From: CAVQGZ01 sp963712175
Lineage (GTDB): Bacteria; Actinomycetota; Actinomycetes; Jiangellales; Jiangellaceae
Length of the DNA stretch: 64,000 nucleotides
Direction: 5' to 3'
NCBI GenBank assembly: GCA_963712175.1
Contig: CAVQGZ010000008.1
Coordinates: 251,584-315,583, forward strand
Shown here: positions 29,559 through 36,874 of the stretch, in pieces
Position numbering within the stretch: position 1 is the stretch's first letter
Layout of the letters: each line of letters begins with the position of its first letter
Position numbers and translations under genes: made by a program
The notes under the pieces: generated by a model
Told to the model about the DNA's origin: nothing
Databases searched by the model: none
The model's input: only the letters and a program-made list of their open reading frames with translations

Positions 29559-31010
29559 GTGGGTCGCGCCGACACTCTCCCGGAGATCATCCAAGGCGGC
29601 ATGGGTGTTGCCGTGTCGCACTGGCGGCTTGCCCGAACAGTCGCGCGGGCCGGGGGGCTCGGGGTCATCTCCGGGGTCGGCCCCGACCTGATGGTGGCCC
29701 GCCTGCTGCAGGACGGAGACCCCGAGGGTGACGTGCGACGCGTCCTGGGTCGCTACCCCGACCAGTCCTTCGTCCAGGCAACGCTCGACCGATTCTTCCG
29801 CCCCGGCGGGTTGGCGCCCGGGCAGCCCTACCGACCCATCCCCAAGCTCGACCTGCATCACAAGGCTGACGCCGTGCGACTCAGCGCGCTCGGCGCCTAC
29901 GTCCAGGTCGCCCTGGCGAAGGAGGGCCACGAGGGGCCCATCGGCATCAACCTGCTGGAGAAGGTGCAGATCTGGACCCCGTCGGCACTCCTCGGGGCCA
30001 TGATCGCTGGGGTCGACGCGGTTCTCGTGGGGGCGGGAGTGCCGTCGCACCTCCCCCGACTGCTCGACTCCCTGTCCCGGCTCGAGCCGGTCACCCTGCC
30101 CATCGACGTCTCCGGCGCGACCGCTGACGACGACTTCTCGATCAGCCTCGACCCCACTGCGGTGGTGGACGGCCTGCCAGCCTCGTTGCCGCGTCCGGCG
30201 TTCCTGGCCATCGTGTCCGCGCACGTCCTGGCCACCTACCTGGCGCGCAGCGACGACACTCGCCCGGACGGGTTCGTCATCGAAGGCCCCACTGCGGGCG
30301 GCCACAACGCGCCGCCCCGTCGCCCGGAGACCGACGAGAGCGGACAGGTCATGTACGGGCCACGCGACGTGGTCGACCTCGCCAAGGTGGCGGCCACCGG
30401 GCTCCCGTTCTGGCTGGCGGGCGGGTACGGCGCACCCGAGCAGGTGGCGGCGGCGCGCGAGCAGGGCGCTGCCGGCGTCCAGCTCGGCACGGTCTTCGCG
30501 CTGTCGGCCGAGTCGGGAATGCGCCCCGAGCTGCGCCAGACGCTTCTCGACGGTCTCGCCGACGGGACCCTCGACGTCCGCACGGACGGTCGGGCGAGCC
30601 CCACGGGCTTCCCCTTCAAGGTGGTCCAGCAGGCCGGCACCGTCGCTGATCCGGATGTGATCGGTCAGCGGGAGCGCATCTGCGACCTCGGATACTTGCG
30701 CACGCTGTTTCGTCGTGAGGACGGGACCGTCGGCTACCGCTGCCCCTCCGAGCCGGTGGACGCCTTCGTCAAGAAGGGTGGTGACGCCGAGGAGACCGAG
30801 GGACGCATGTGCCTGTGCAACGGGCTGCTGGCCACCGCCGGACACCCGCAGCGACGCCCCGCGTCAGCAGGTCTGACCGAGGAGCCGGCCCTGCTCACCC
30901 TGGGCCAGGATCTCGACGGCGCCCGTCGGCTGCAGCAGATGTACCCGGACGGGTGGTCGGCGGCGGACGTGGTCGCCTGGCTGAGCCCGACGTCGGTCAC
31001 GCCCGGCTGA
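29559..31010 (+). CDS. Nitronate monooxygenase / NAD(P)H-dependent flavin oxidoreductase
   Basis: 483 residues from GTG at 29559 (GRADTLPEIIQGGMGVAVSH). Family motifs: IQGGMGVAVSHWRLARTVARAGGLGVISG at the N-terminus, PIGINLLEKVQ, AGVDAVLVGAGVPSHLP, a phosphate/FMN loop EGPTAGGHNAPPR, FWLAGGYGAPEQVAAAREQGAAGVQLGTVFALS. It is an FMN TIM-barrel enzyme that oxidises nitronates or related compounds. The C-terminal 130 residues with four Cys (GYRCPSEP, RMCLCNGLL) are longer than in classical NMO and typical of a longer actinobacterial subfamily. The upstream operator suggests TetR-type control; no TetR gene is in the window. Confidence 0.88.
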   Translation: MGRADTLPEIIQGGMGVAVSHWRLARTVARAGGLGVISGVGPDLMVARLLQDGDPEGDVRRVLGRYPDQSFVQATLDRFFRPGGLAPGQPYRPIPKLDLHHKADAVRLSALGAYVQVALAKEGHEGPIGINLLEKVQIWTPSALLGAMIAGVDAVLVGAGVPSHLPRLLDSLSRLEPVTLPIDVSGATADDDFSISLDPTAVVDGLPASLPRPAFLAIVSAHVLATYLARSDDTRPDGFVIEGPTAGGHNAPPRRPETDESGQVMYGPRDVVDLAKVAATGLPFWLAGGYGAPEQVAAAREQGAAGVQLGTVFALSAESGMRPELRQTLLDGLADGTLDVRTDGRASPTGFPFKVVQQAGTVADPDVIGQRERICDLGYLRTLFRREDGTVGYRCPSEPVDAFVKKGGDAEETEGRMCLCNGLLATAGHPQRRPASAGLTEEPALLTLGQDLDGARRLQQMYPDGWSAADVVAWLSPTSVTPG

Positions 31011-31028
31011 GGTCGGATCGGACCGAGG

Positions 31029-31514
31029 TCAGATCAGGTTCGTCCCGTCGTGGGCCCGGACGGGCGGCGGGCCGGGCGTCCGGCCGGCGCGCAGCGCCGT
31101 CCACACCCCGAGCGCGTCGGTGAACCGAACGGCCCAGGCCGGGGGCATGAGCCCGTCGATCTCGTCGGGGCGCAGCCACCGCCAGTCGCTGGTCTCGTCG
31201 CTGGTGCCCTCGGTGCCGCCGATACGGGAGCACAGGAAGACCAGGGCCACCGGGCCGAGCGCCATGTTCTGGTAGACGCCGCTGAGCGCGACGGGCTCGA
31301 CCTCCAGCCCACTCTCCTCGTGCACCTCGCGGACGAGTCCGTCGACCACTCGCTCGTCATGCTCGAGCGCACCGCCGGGGAGCTCCCAGCGAGCCGGCGT
31401 GCGACGGCGCACGGCCAGGGCGCGACCGGCCTCGTCGACGACGACGCCGGCCACGCCCACGACGTGTCGGGGCAGGCCCGACACCTGCGCCTTCTCGACG
31501 GGGGAGGGAGTCAC
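31029..31514 (-). CDS. Nudix hydrolase
   Basis: 161 residues. The Nudix box Gx5Ex7REVxEExGL is complete in GGALEHDERVVDGLVREVHEESGLE. Upstream the RRRTPARWELPGG segment is normal for NUDIX pyrophosphohydrolases that clean up nucleoside diphosphate derivatives. Its start (31514) overlaps the stop of the PadR-type regulator gene (31511) by 4 bases, so the two genes are translationally coupled in one operon. Substrate unknown. Confidence 0.88.
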   Translation of the reverse strand: MTPSPVEKAQVSGLPRHVVGVAGVVVDEAGRALAVRRRTPARWELPGGALEHDERVVDGLVREVHEESGLEVEPVALSGVYQNMALGPVALVFLCSRIGGTEGTSDETSDWRWLRPDEIDGLMPPAWAVRFTDALGVWTALRAGRTPGPPPVRAHDGTNLI

Positions 31515-32236
31515 GGCTGGCTGGGCCCCTCGCCCTCGCCGTCCTCCGGACCGTCCTCGCTCTCGCTGATGGCGTCGGCGTCGGTGTCGGCCTCGTCGAA
31601 GGCCGCACGCTCGGCAGTGGAGTCACCGGCCAGCACGCGGTAGAGGGCGCGCTTCGTCTCCACGAGCACCTCGGTCGCCTCGGCGATCTGTCCCTCGTCG
31701 CCGGACTGGGTCACCTGCCACAGGGCTCCCGCAGCCTGTCGAGCCGCATCGAGCAGCTGCAGCGTGATCTCGGGAGGGGTGTCGATGTCGGCCCAGGGCT
31801 CGCCCAGGCTCTCGGCGTTCTCCTCGACGAACTCACGTCCGGTGTCGGTCAGGTCGAAGACCCGGCGTTCGCCGTCACGCTCGGCCTGCACGAGTCCCTC
31901 GGCGGCAAGCCGCTTCAGAACCGGGTAGACCGAACCGGGGCTCGGCTGCCAGCGTCCTTCGCTGCGCTCGACGAGCTCGGTGATGATCTCGTAGCCGTGC
32001 CGTGGCTGCTCCGCGAGCAGCAGCAGCACCGCCGCGCGCACGTCGCCGCGTCCGGCTCGACCACGGGGGCCGCCGAACGGGAAGCCGAATGCCCCGAAGG
32101 GCGCTCCACGGAATCCAGCCGCCCACGGCGGCGGACCGCCGGGGCGTCCACCGCGCTCGCCGCGGCCCGAGCCGCGCCGCCCACCGTGTCCGCCGTGCCC
32201 GGCGTTGGTCATGTAGGTCATGAACAGGGGGTTCAT
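31511..32236 (-). CDS. PadR-family transcriptional regulator
   Basis: 241 residues from ATG at 32236, with AAAGGAG about 8 bases upstream. Residues 1-62 are Gly/Arg/Pro-rich and disordered (GGHGGRRGSGRGERGGRPGG). The PadR winged helix spans about 64-135: RAAVLLLLAEQPRHGYEIIT, GRWQPSPGSVYPVLKRLAAEGLV, RRVFDLTDTGREFV. The C-terminus is helical and ends in an acidic tail (ADAISESEDGPEDGEGEG). Palindromes directly upstream (32252-32287) point to autoregulation. The flanking Nudix gene is co-transcribed. The effector is unknown. Confidence 0.88.
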   Translation of the reverse strand: MNPLFMTYMTNAGHGGHGGRRGSGRGERGGRPGGPPPWAAGFRGAPFGAFGFPFGGPRGRAGRGDVRAAVLLLLAEQPRHGYEIITELVERSEGRWQPSPGSVYPVLKRLAAEGLVQAERDGERRVFDLTDTGREFVEENAESLGEPWADIDTPPEITLQLLDAARQAAGALWQVTQSGDEGQIAEATEVLVETKRALYRVLAGDSTAERAAFDEADTDADAISESEDGPEDGEGEGPSQP

Positions 32237-32251
32237 GGTTGCTCCTTTCCT

Positions 32252-32287
32252 ATCGCGAACCTGTCGCGATGTAGTAACGATATATCG
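32252..32287. promoter_or_regulatory. PadR-type operator palindromes
   Basis: ATCGCGA (32252-32258), ACCTG, TCGCGAT (32264-32270) is a perfect inverted repeat. Eight bases on, CGATATATCG (32278-32287) is a perfect 10-bp palindrome. Both lie 16-52 bp upstream of the PadR-family start (32236) and within 90 bp of the divergent yqeY-type gene, so the regulator may control itself and perhaps its neighbour. Confidence 0.65.
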
Positions 32288-32335
32288 CAACTGTCCTCCG
32301 ACGCAATCCATTCCCCGGCAGCGCACAATGTCGGT

Positions 32336-32803
32336 GTGAACGAGTTGCAGACTCGGCTTCAGGCCGACCTGACCACCGCCATGAAGCAGCGCGACGAGCT
32401 GCGGACGGCGGCGCTGCGCATGGCTCTTGCGGCGTTGTCGACGGAGCAGACGTCCGGCAAGGTGGCGCGCGAGCTGACCGACGACGACGTCGTCACCGTC
32501 CTCGCGCGCGAGTCGAAGAAGCGTCGTGAGGCTGCCGAGGCGTTCGAGACCGCCGGACGTGCCGACTCCGCCGAGCGTGAGCGTGCCGAGGAGGCCGTCC
32601 TGGCGCAGTACCTGCCGGCTGCCCTGGGTGAGGCTGAGCTCGACTCGCTCGTAGCCCAAGCGGTGAGCGCTGCCGCGGAGTCGGGGGTGTCCGGGCCCAA
32701 GGCCATGGGCGCGGTGATGAAGACCCTGCAGCCGCAGGTGAAGGGTCGAGCCGACGGGGCAGTCGTCGCCGCCAAGGTGCGTGTGGCACTGCAGGGGAGT
32801 TGA
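32336..32803 (+). CDS. GatB/YqeY domain protein
   Basis: 155 residues from GTG at 32336 (NELQTRLQADLTTAMKQRDE). The whole protein is a YqeY domain: TAALRMALAALSTEQ, ESKKRREAAEAFETAGR, AEEAVLAQYLPAAL and the C-terminal helical module SGVSGPKAMGAVMKTLQPQVKGRADG. The domain resembles the tRNA-contacting tail of GatB and is found stand-alone in most bacteria. Its exact function is unsettled; a role in tRNA-dependent amidation has been proposed. It is divergent from the PadR-type gene. Confidence 0.9.
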   Translation: MNELQTRLQADLTTAMKQRDELRTAALRMALAALSTEQTSGKVARELTDDDVVTVLARESKKRREAAEAFETAGRADSAERERAEEAVLAQYLPAALGEAELDSLVAQAVSAAAESGVSGPKAMGAVMKTLQPQVKGRADGAVVAAKVRVALQGS

Positions 32804-32810
32804 TCGGGGG

Positions 32811-33545
32811 CTACTCCACGATCTGCTGGTCTGCCAGGTCAAGCAGCCGACCGGCAGCGTCGTCGGCCTCGCCGCGCGTGCCGGTCACGACGACCGCGCT
32901 CTGCACGGCGGCTGCGACGGCGCTCATCGCCGTCTCCGGCCGGCTACGGGCGCACACCGTGTTGTCGAGCATCTCGAGAGCCCCGCGTGCCCGTGACACA
33001 CGCGTGATCCGCCAGCCGTCGGGGTCGAAGGTGAGCCGCGCCACAACCGACAGCGGGAGGGGACCCATCTCGACGGCGGATCCGAGGTCGGCCGGACTCA
33101 CCTCGGACCATCCAGCCGCGCGGCGCATCCGCAGGCGTCTCGGGTAGGCATGCACCCGGCCGTCGAGCCCCAGCACCGCGTACTCGTCAGACATGTATGC
33201 CGCGCCGCGCCTGAGCAGGGCGGCGGTCAGCGTTGACTTGCCTGCGTGGCTGCGACCCGGGATGACGACGGCGCGGCCGCGCCACGCCACGCAGCCGGCG
33301 TGGACGAACGCCTGCTCGTGGGCCCATTCGGCGACCCACAGCTCTAGCTCTGGGAGCACCCGCGCCAGAAGGTCGCTCCTACTGGCGGCCGTCCACGATC
33401 GTTCCGGCTCGACCTCAGGCTCGGTGCTTCGAAGCGCGAAGCCCGGCGGCAGCCGGTCGATGAGCAGGCGTTCTGCCGACTCGTCGCTGACGTCGACCCG
33501 AGCCGAGCGACCGTACGCCGTCACCTCGATGGACCGAACCGACAC
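32811..33545 (-). CDS. HPr kinase/phosphorylase-like protein (no PqqD domain)
   Basis: 244 residues. The P-loop is VIPGRSHAGKSTLTAAL (about residue 95). It is followed by AYMSDEYAVLGLDG, which matches the second catalytic block of HPrK-like enzymes, and by the AYPRRLRMRR segment. The FVHAGCVAWRGRAVVIPG lead-in is also typical. Unlike the two other copies in the window it lacks the C-terminal PqqD-like domain. It starts 72 bp from the divergent PqqD-Tat gene at 33617. HPrK homologues in lasso-peptide clusters phosphorylate the product's C-terminal Ser; the target here is unknown, and no lasso cyclase is present. Confidence 0.8.
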   Translation of the reverse strand: MSVRSIEVTAYGRSARVDVSDESAERLLIDRLPPGFALRSTEPEVEPERSWTAASRSDLLARVLPELELWVAEWAHEQAFVHAGCVAWRGRAVVIPGRSHAGKSTLTAALLRRGAAYMSDEYAVLGLDGRVHAYPRRLRMRRAAGWSEVSPADLGSAVEMGPLPLSVVARLTFDPDGWRITRVSRARGALEMLDNTVCARSRPETAMSAVAAAVQSAVVVTGTRGEADDAAGRLLDLADQQIVE

Positions 33546-33616
33546 GCCGCCAGGCTAGGCCTGCCCGATTCCGTCGAACTGGCAGGTTGTGCCCCCTATC
33601 GGTATCTTTTCGCCTC

Positions 33617-34294
33617 GTGTCCGCAGTCCCCCGCCCCTCGAGTCGTCGTGGCGACCTCATCGTCCGCGAGATCGACGACGAGGTTGTGGTGCACGACCCA
33701 ACCACCGATCGCATCACCCATCTGGACCGGGTGACGGCTGCCGTCTGGTATGCCTGCGACGGTCGACGTGACGTCGCGAGCATCGCGGCTGCGGCGGGGG
33801 TGACGCTCGACCAGGCCGAGACCGCCGTCGACCGACTGGTCGAGGGCGGACTGGCCAGTGGTGGAGGCTTGTCGCGCCGCACCCTCCTGGCCCGCGCCGG
33901 GGCCGTCGCGTGGACCGTACCGCTGGTGAGCATCGCGGCACCGAGTGCTGCCTACGCCGCGTCCCCGGGTACCCCGCCCGCCGTCCCTGAAGTCGGAACC
34001 ATCACTCACACCTGTCGTGGCGCCCACACTCGCGTCTTCACGATTCCGGTGACAGGGCTGCCGGCGAACACGTCTGTCGCCATCACCGCAACCTTCTCGC
34101 CCGGCGGAGTGATCCCCAACAGCCCAGTTCTGGTCACAACTGATCAGAACGGGGCAGCGACATACAGGCATGAGTTCCGCAGCGTGGGCAACCCGGTTCG
34201 GTGCCGCACTGTCGTTGCCGTCTCGTACAGACCTGCTAGCGACGCGGTCGCACAGAACATCCCAGTGACGCCCTACGAGGGGTGCTGTCCCTAG
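33617..34294 (+). CDS. PqqD-like domain fused to a Tat-exported Cys-containing protein
   Basis: 225 residues from GTG at 33617; a TATCTT -10 about 10 bases upstream suggests a leaderless mRNA. Residues 10-85 are a PqqD-like (RRE) domain: GDLIVREIDDEVVVHDP, THLDRVTAAVWYACDG, VTLDQAETAVDRLVEGGL. Directly after comes a twin-Arg signal, LSRRTLLARAGAVAWTVPLV ending APSAAYA-AS. The exported part (about 115 residues) has Cys in THTCRGAH, RCRTVV and GCCP, with a beta-rich FTIPVTGLPANTSVAITATF. A cytoplasmic peptide-recognition domain in front of an export signal is unusual and implies that recognition or modification happens before export. It is divergent from a HPr-kinase-like gene. Confidence 0.75.
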   Translation: MSAVPRPSSRRGDLIVREIDDEVVVHDPTTDRITHLDRVTAAVWYACDGRRDVASIAAAAGVTLDQAETAVDRLVEGGLASGGGLSRRTLLARAGAVAWTVPLVSIAAPSAAYAASPGTPPAVPEVGTITHTCRGAHTRVFTIPVTGLPANTSVAITATFSPGGVIPNSPVLVTTDQNGAATYRHEFRSVGNPVRCRTVVAVSYRPASDAVAQNIPVTPYEGCCP

Positions 34295-34356
34295 TCGTTC
34301 CTGGCAGCCGATCATCCAGACGCCCGACGCGGTGATCCGGCTGGCATGATCCGTGC

Positions 34357-35945
34357 GTGAACGCGCTGCGAGCCGCTCTGAGCGAGCGAGCGCTGCGGCG
34401 GGCACTGCTGGCATTCCTGAGCTTCAACATCCTCGAAGAGGCGGTCTGGCTCGGCCTTCTCCTCTACGCGCACACCGTCGGCGGAGCCTCGGCAGTCGGC
34501 GCGGTCGCCGTGGCGCAGCTGATCCCCGCGACCCTGCTCGCCCCCGTCACGGCTACGTGGCTCGACCGGCACTCCGTCCGGGCGGGGCTTGCGTTCGCCT
34601 ACGGGGCCACCGCCGCGACGACCCTGGTCGTCGCCGTCCTGCTTCTCATGCAGGCGTCGGTGGTGCCGATCGTCCTCGCCGCCGTGGTGCAGAGCGCAGC
34701 CGTCACCATGGGTCGCCCGGCCCACTACGCCGCGCTGCCGCGGCTGTCCGAGCTGCCGTCCCACCTGGTCGCCGCCAACGCCGCGACGGGCACCGTCGAG
34801 TCCGTCGGGGTGCTTCTCGGACCGCTCACCGTGACCGTCGCGCTCCTGGCGTGGGACGTGGCACCCCTGTTCGTGGTGTTGTCGCTGCTGCTGGGCCTGG
34901 GGGCAGCGCTCATCGCGTCATCCCCAGCCGGTGCACACGTCGCCCTGGGTGATCAGCAGGAGTCGGCAGAGCCCTTCCTTCGAGCCGCCACCGAGGGCGT
35001 GCGCGAGGTGCGGCGAATCCCGGGCGCCTTCGCCCTGCTCGTGATCATCGGACTCGTGTGGGTTCTGCAGGGCGCGCTCGACGTCTTGGGTGTCAGCTTC
35101 GCCATCGACGTGCTCGACGCCGGCGACGAGGGAGCCAGCGTCATCGCTGCCGGCAACGGCGTGGGGCTGCTGCTCGGCTCGCTCGCCGCCGTGGCACTTG
35201 TCGGTGTCGCCCGGCTGTCGCGGGTCGTCGTCGGTCGGAGCACGTGCTCGGAGGTGCCGCACTGGCGGCCGTCGGCCTTGTCGACGTCCTCGTTCTCGTC
35301 GTCGTGTTCGTTGCGCTGTCGGGGGTCGCGCGGCAGTTCGTCGATGTGGCGGGGCGGACGCTGCTGCACCGCAACGCGAACGAGCGGGCGATGGCCCGGG
35401 TCTTCGGAGTCCAGGAGGCGGTGCTCACCGGTGGGATGGCGATCGGGGCCACGCTGGCGCCCATCGTGATCGCGCTCGCCGGCGATCGGGTCGCGTTCGC
35501 GGTGACCGGCGCCGTGCTCGCCATTCCCGCGGTTCTGGCCCTTCCGCTGCTGAGGGGCCTCGACCGTAGCGGCGTCGTGGCGGCCCAGCAGATCTCGTTG
35601 CTGGGCAGGCTGTCGTTCTTCGCTCCGCTGCCCCCGCCCGACCTGGAGCGGCTGGCCCTGTCCAGCGGCCGGCACGAGGCGGTCGCCGGCGAGATGCTCA
35701 TCGAGCAGGGTGACGTGGGGGACCGCTTCTACGCGGTGCACTCCGGCACCTACCGGGTGGACAAGAACGGTGAGACGGTCGCCGTGCTGGGGCCCGGGGA
35801 CTACTTCGGTGAGATCGCGCTGCTGCGCGACGTCCCGCGGACGGCATCGGTCACCTGCGTCTCCAACGGCGAAGTGCTCGTCCTCGACCGCGAGCCGTTT
35901 CTGTCTGCGATGAGTCGCACGCGGCCAGCAGTGTCTGACGACTAA
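34357..35945 (+). CDS. MFS transporter fused to cyclic-nucleotide-binding domain, one frame change
   Basis: The first frame (MNALRAALSERALRRALLAF) gives an MFS protein with about 8 helices. Near 35230-35260 the frame changes and continues GAALAAVGLVDVLVLVVVFVAL, VAGRTLLHRNANERAMARVFG and the last helices. The C-terminal 120 residues are a cNMP-binding domain: FFAPLPPPDLERLAL, LIEQGDVGDRFYAVHSGTYRV, GPGDYFGEIALLRDVPRTASV, with the phosphate-binding cassette FGEIALLRDVPRTAS. The reconstructed protein has about 529 residues. The transporter is therefore probably gated by cAMP or a similar ligand. The start is GTG at 34357. The acyltransferase gene follows after 10 bp. Confidence 0.8.
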
Positions 35946-35955
35946 GTTCGTCCTC

Positions 35956-36744
35956 GTGGTCGAGTGGACGTACGGGCCGGTGATCGCCGGCATGAAGGTC
36001 GGCTTCGCTGCGATGGGCCTGCAGTTCGTCGAGCGCGGGTACGAGAACGTGCCGCGCGTGGGCGGCGGCGTCATCGCCATCAACCATGTGAGCTACTTCG
36101 ACTTCATCTTCGCGGGCAAGTCGGCCGAGCCGATCGGCCGCTACGTCCGGTTCATGGCCAAGGACGTCGTCTTTCGGCACAAGGTCGCCGGCCCGCTGAT
36201 GCGCGGCATGAAGCACATCCCCGTCGACCGGGAGGCAGGGGCCGGCGCCTACTCGGCCGCCGTGCAGTCCCTGCGCGACGGGGAGCTCGTCGGCGTCTTC
36301 CCCGAAGGGACGACGAGCCGCTCGTACACGATCAAGGAGTTCAAGACGGGCGCCGCCCGGATGGCGTCCGAGTCCGGCGTGCCTCTGGTGCCGCTCATCA
36401 CCTGGGGCGGGCAGCGCATCTACACCAAGGGCCGCAAGCCCGACTTCAAGACGCGTGGCAGAGCGATCTCGGTCTCCGTCGGCGAGCCCATCGACGTGGC
36501 GCCCGACGACGACGCGCGTGAGGTGACCGAGCACCTGCGCGGGGTCATGGCCGTGCTGCTGGACGAGACGATCCGCGCGCACCCGCAGGGCCCCGACGGG
36601 CCGGACGACACCTGGTGGCTGCCGCCGCAGTACGGCGGGACGGCACTCACCCGCGAGCAGGCCCACGAGATCGAGGAGGCCGAGCGCCAGGCCCGCCTGG
36701 CCGCCCGCCGCGCGAAGGAACAGTCCGGGGGCGACGCGACCTGA
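35956..36744 (+). CDS. 1-acylglycerol-3-phosphate acyltransferase (PlsC-type)
   Basis: 262 residues from GTG at 35956. PlsC motifs: INHVSYFDFIFAG (HX4D), a HIPVDREAGAG segment, VFPEGTTSRSYTIKEFKTGAAR, and VPLVPLITWGGQRIYTK. The C-terminus is helical and charged (EEAERQARLAARRAKEQ). It transfers acyl chains to lysophosphatidic acid, or to a glycolipid acceptor, at the membrane. It follows the MFS-cNMP gene by 10 bp, so both may be one transcript, ending at the hairpin at 36809. This is a different, diverged paralogue of the acyltransferase at 21489. Confidence 0.88.
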   Translation: MVEWTYGPVIAGMKVGFAAMGLQFVERGYENVPRVGGGVIAINHVSYFDFIFAGKSAEPIGRYVRFMAKDVVFRHKVAGPLMRGMKHIPVDREAGAGAYSAAVQSLRDGELVGVFPEGTTSRSYTIKEFKTGAARMASESGVPLVPLITWGGQRIYTKGRKPDFKTRGRAISVSVGEPIDVAPDDDAREVTEHLRGVMAVLLDETIRAHPQGPDGPDDTWWLPPQYGGTALTREQAHEIEEAERQARLAARRAKEQSGGDAT

Positions 36745-36808
36745 CCCCGCCGCCCCGGCGCGGCACCGGCCCCAGGCCGCAATGACCACGTTTGGTAGGC
36801 GTGGGCTG

Positions 36809-36838
36809 GCTTCACACAGCGGAAACGCCGTGTGAAGC
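36809..36838. terminator. Hairpin terminator between convergent genes
   Basis: GCTTCACAC (36809-36817) and GTGTGAAGC (36830-36838) pair perfectly; the loop holds a further GCG-GAAA-CGC stem with a GNRA tetraloop. It lies between the stop of the acyltransferase (36744) and the stop of the CoA-disulfide-reductase-like gene (36875). Confidence 0.7.
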
Positions 36839-36874
36839 ACCCCCTAGCCTGGCAAGGGCCGGACGGAGCCGCTC

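Noticed and set aside
32811..34294. A lasso-peptide cluster, suggested by HPr-kinase-like and PqqD-like domains
   Set aside because: No asparagine-synthetase-like cyclase, no transglutaminase-like protease and no precursor peptide are present near any of the three kinase genes.
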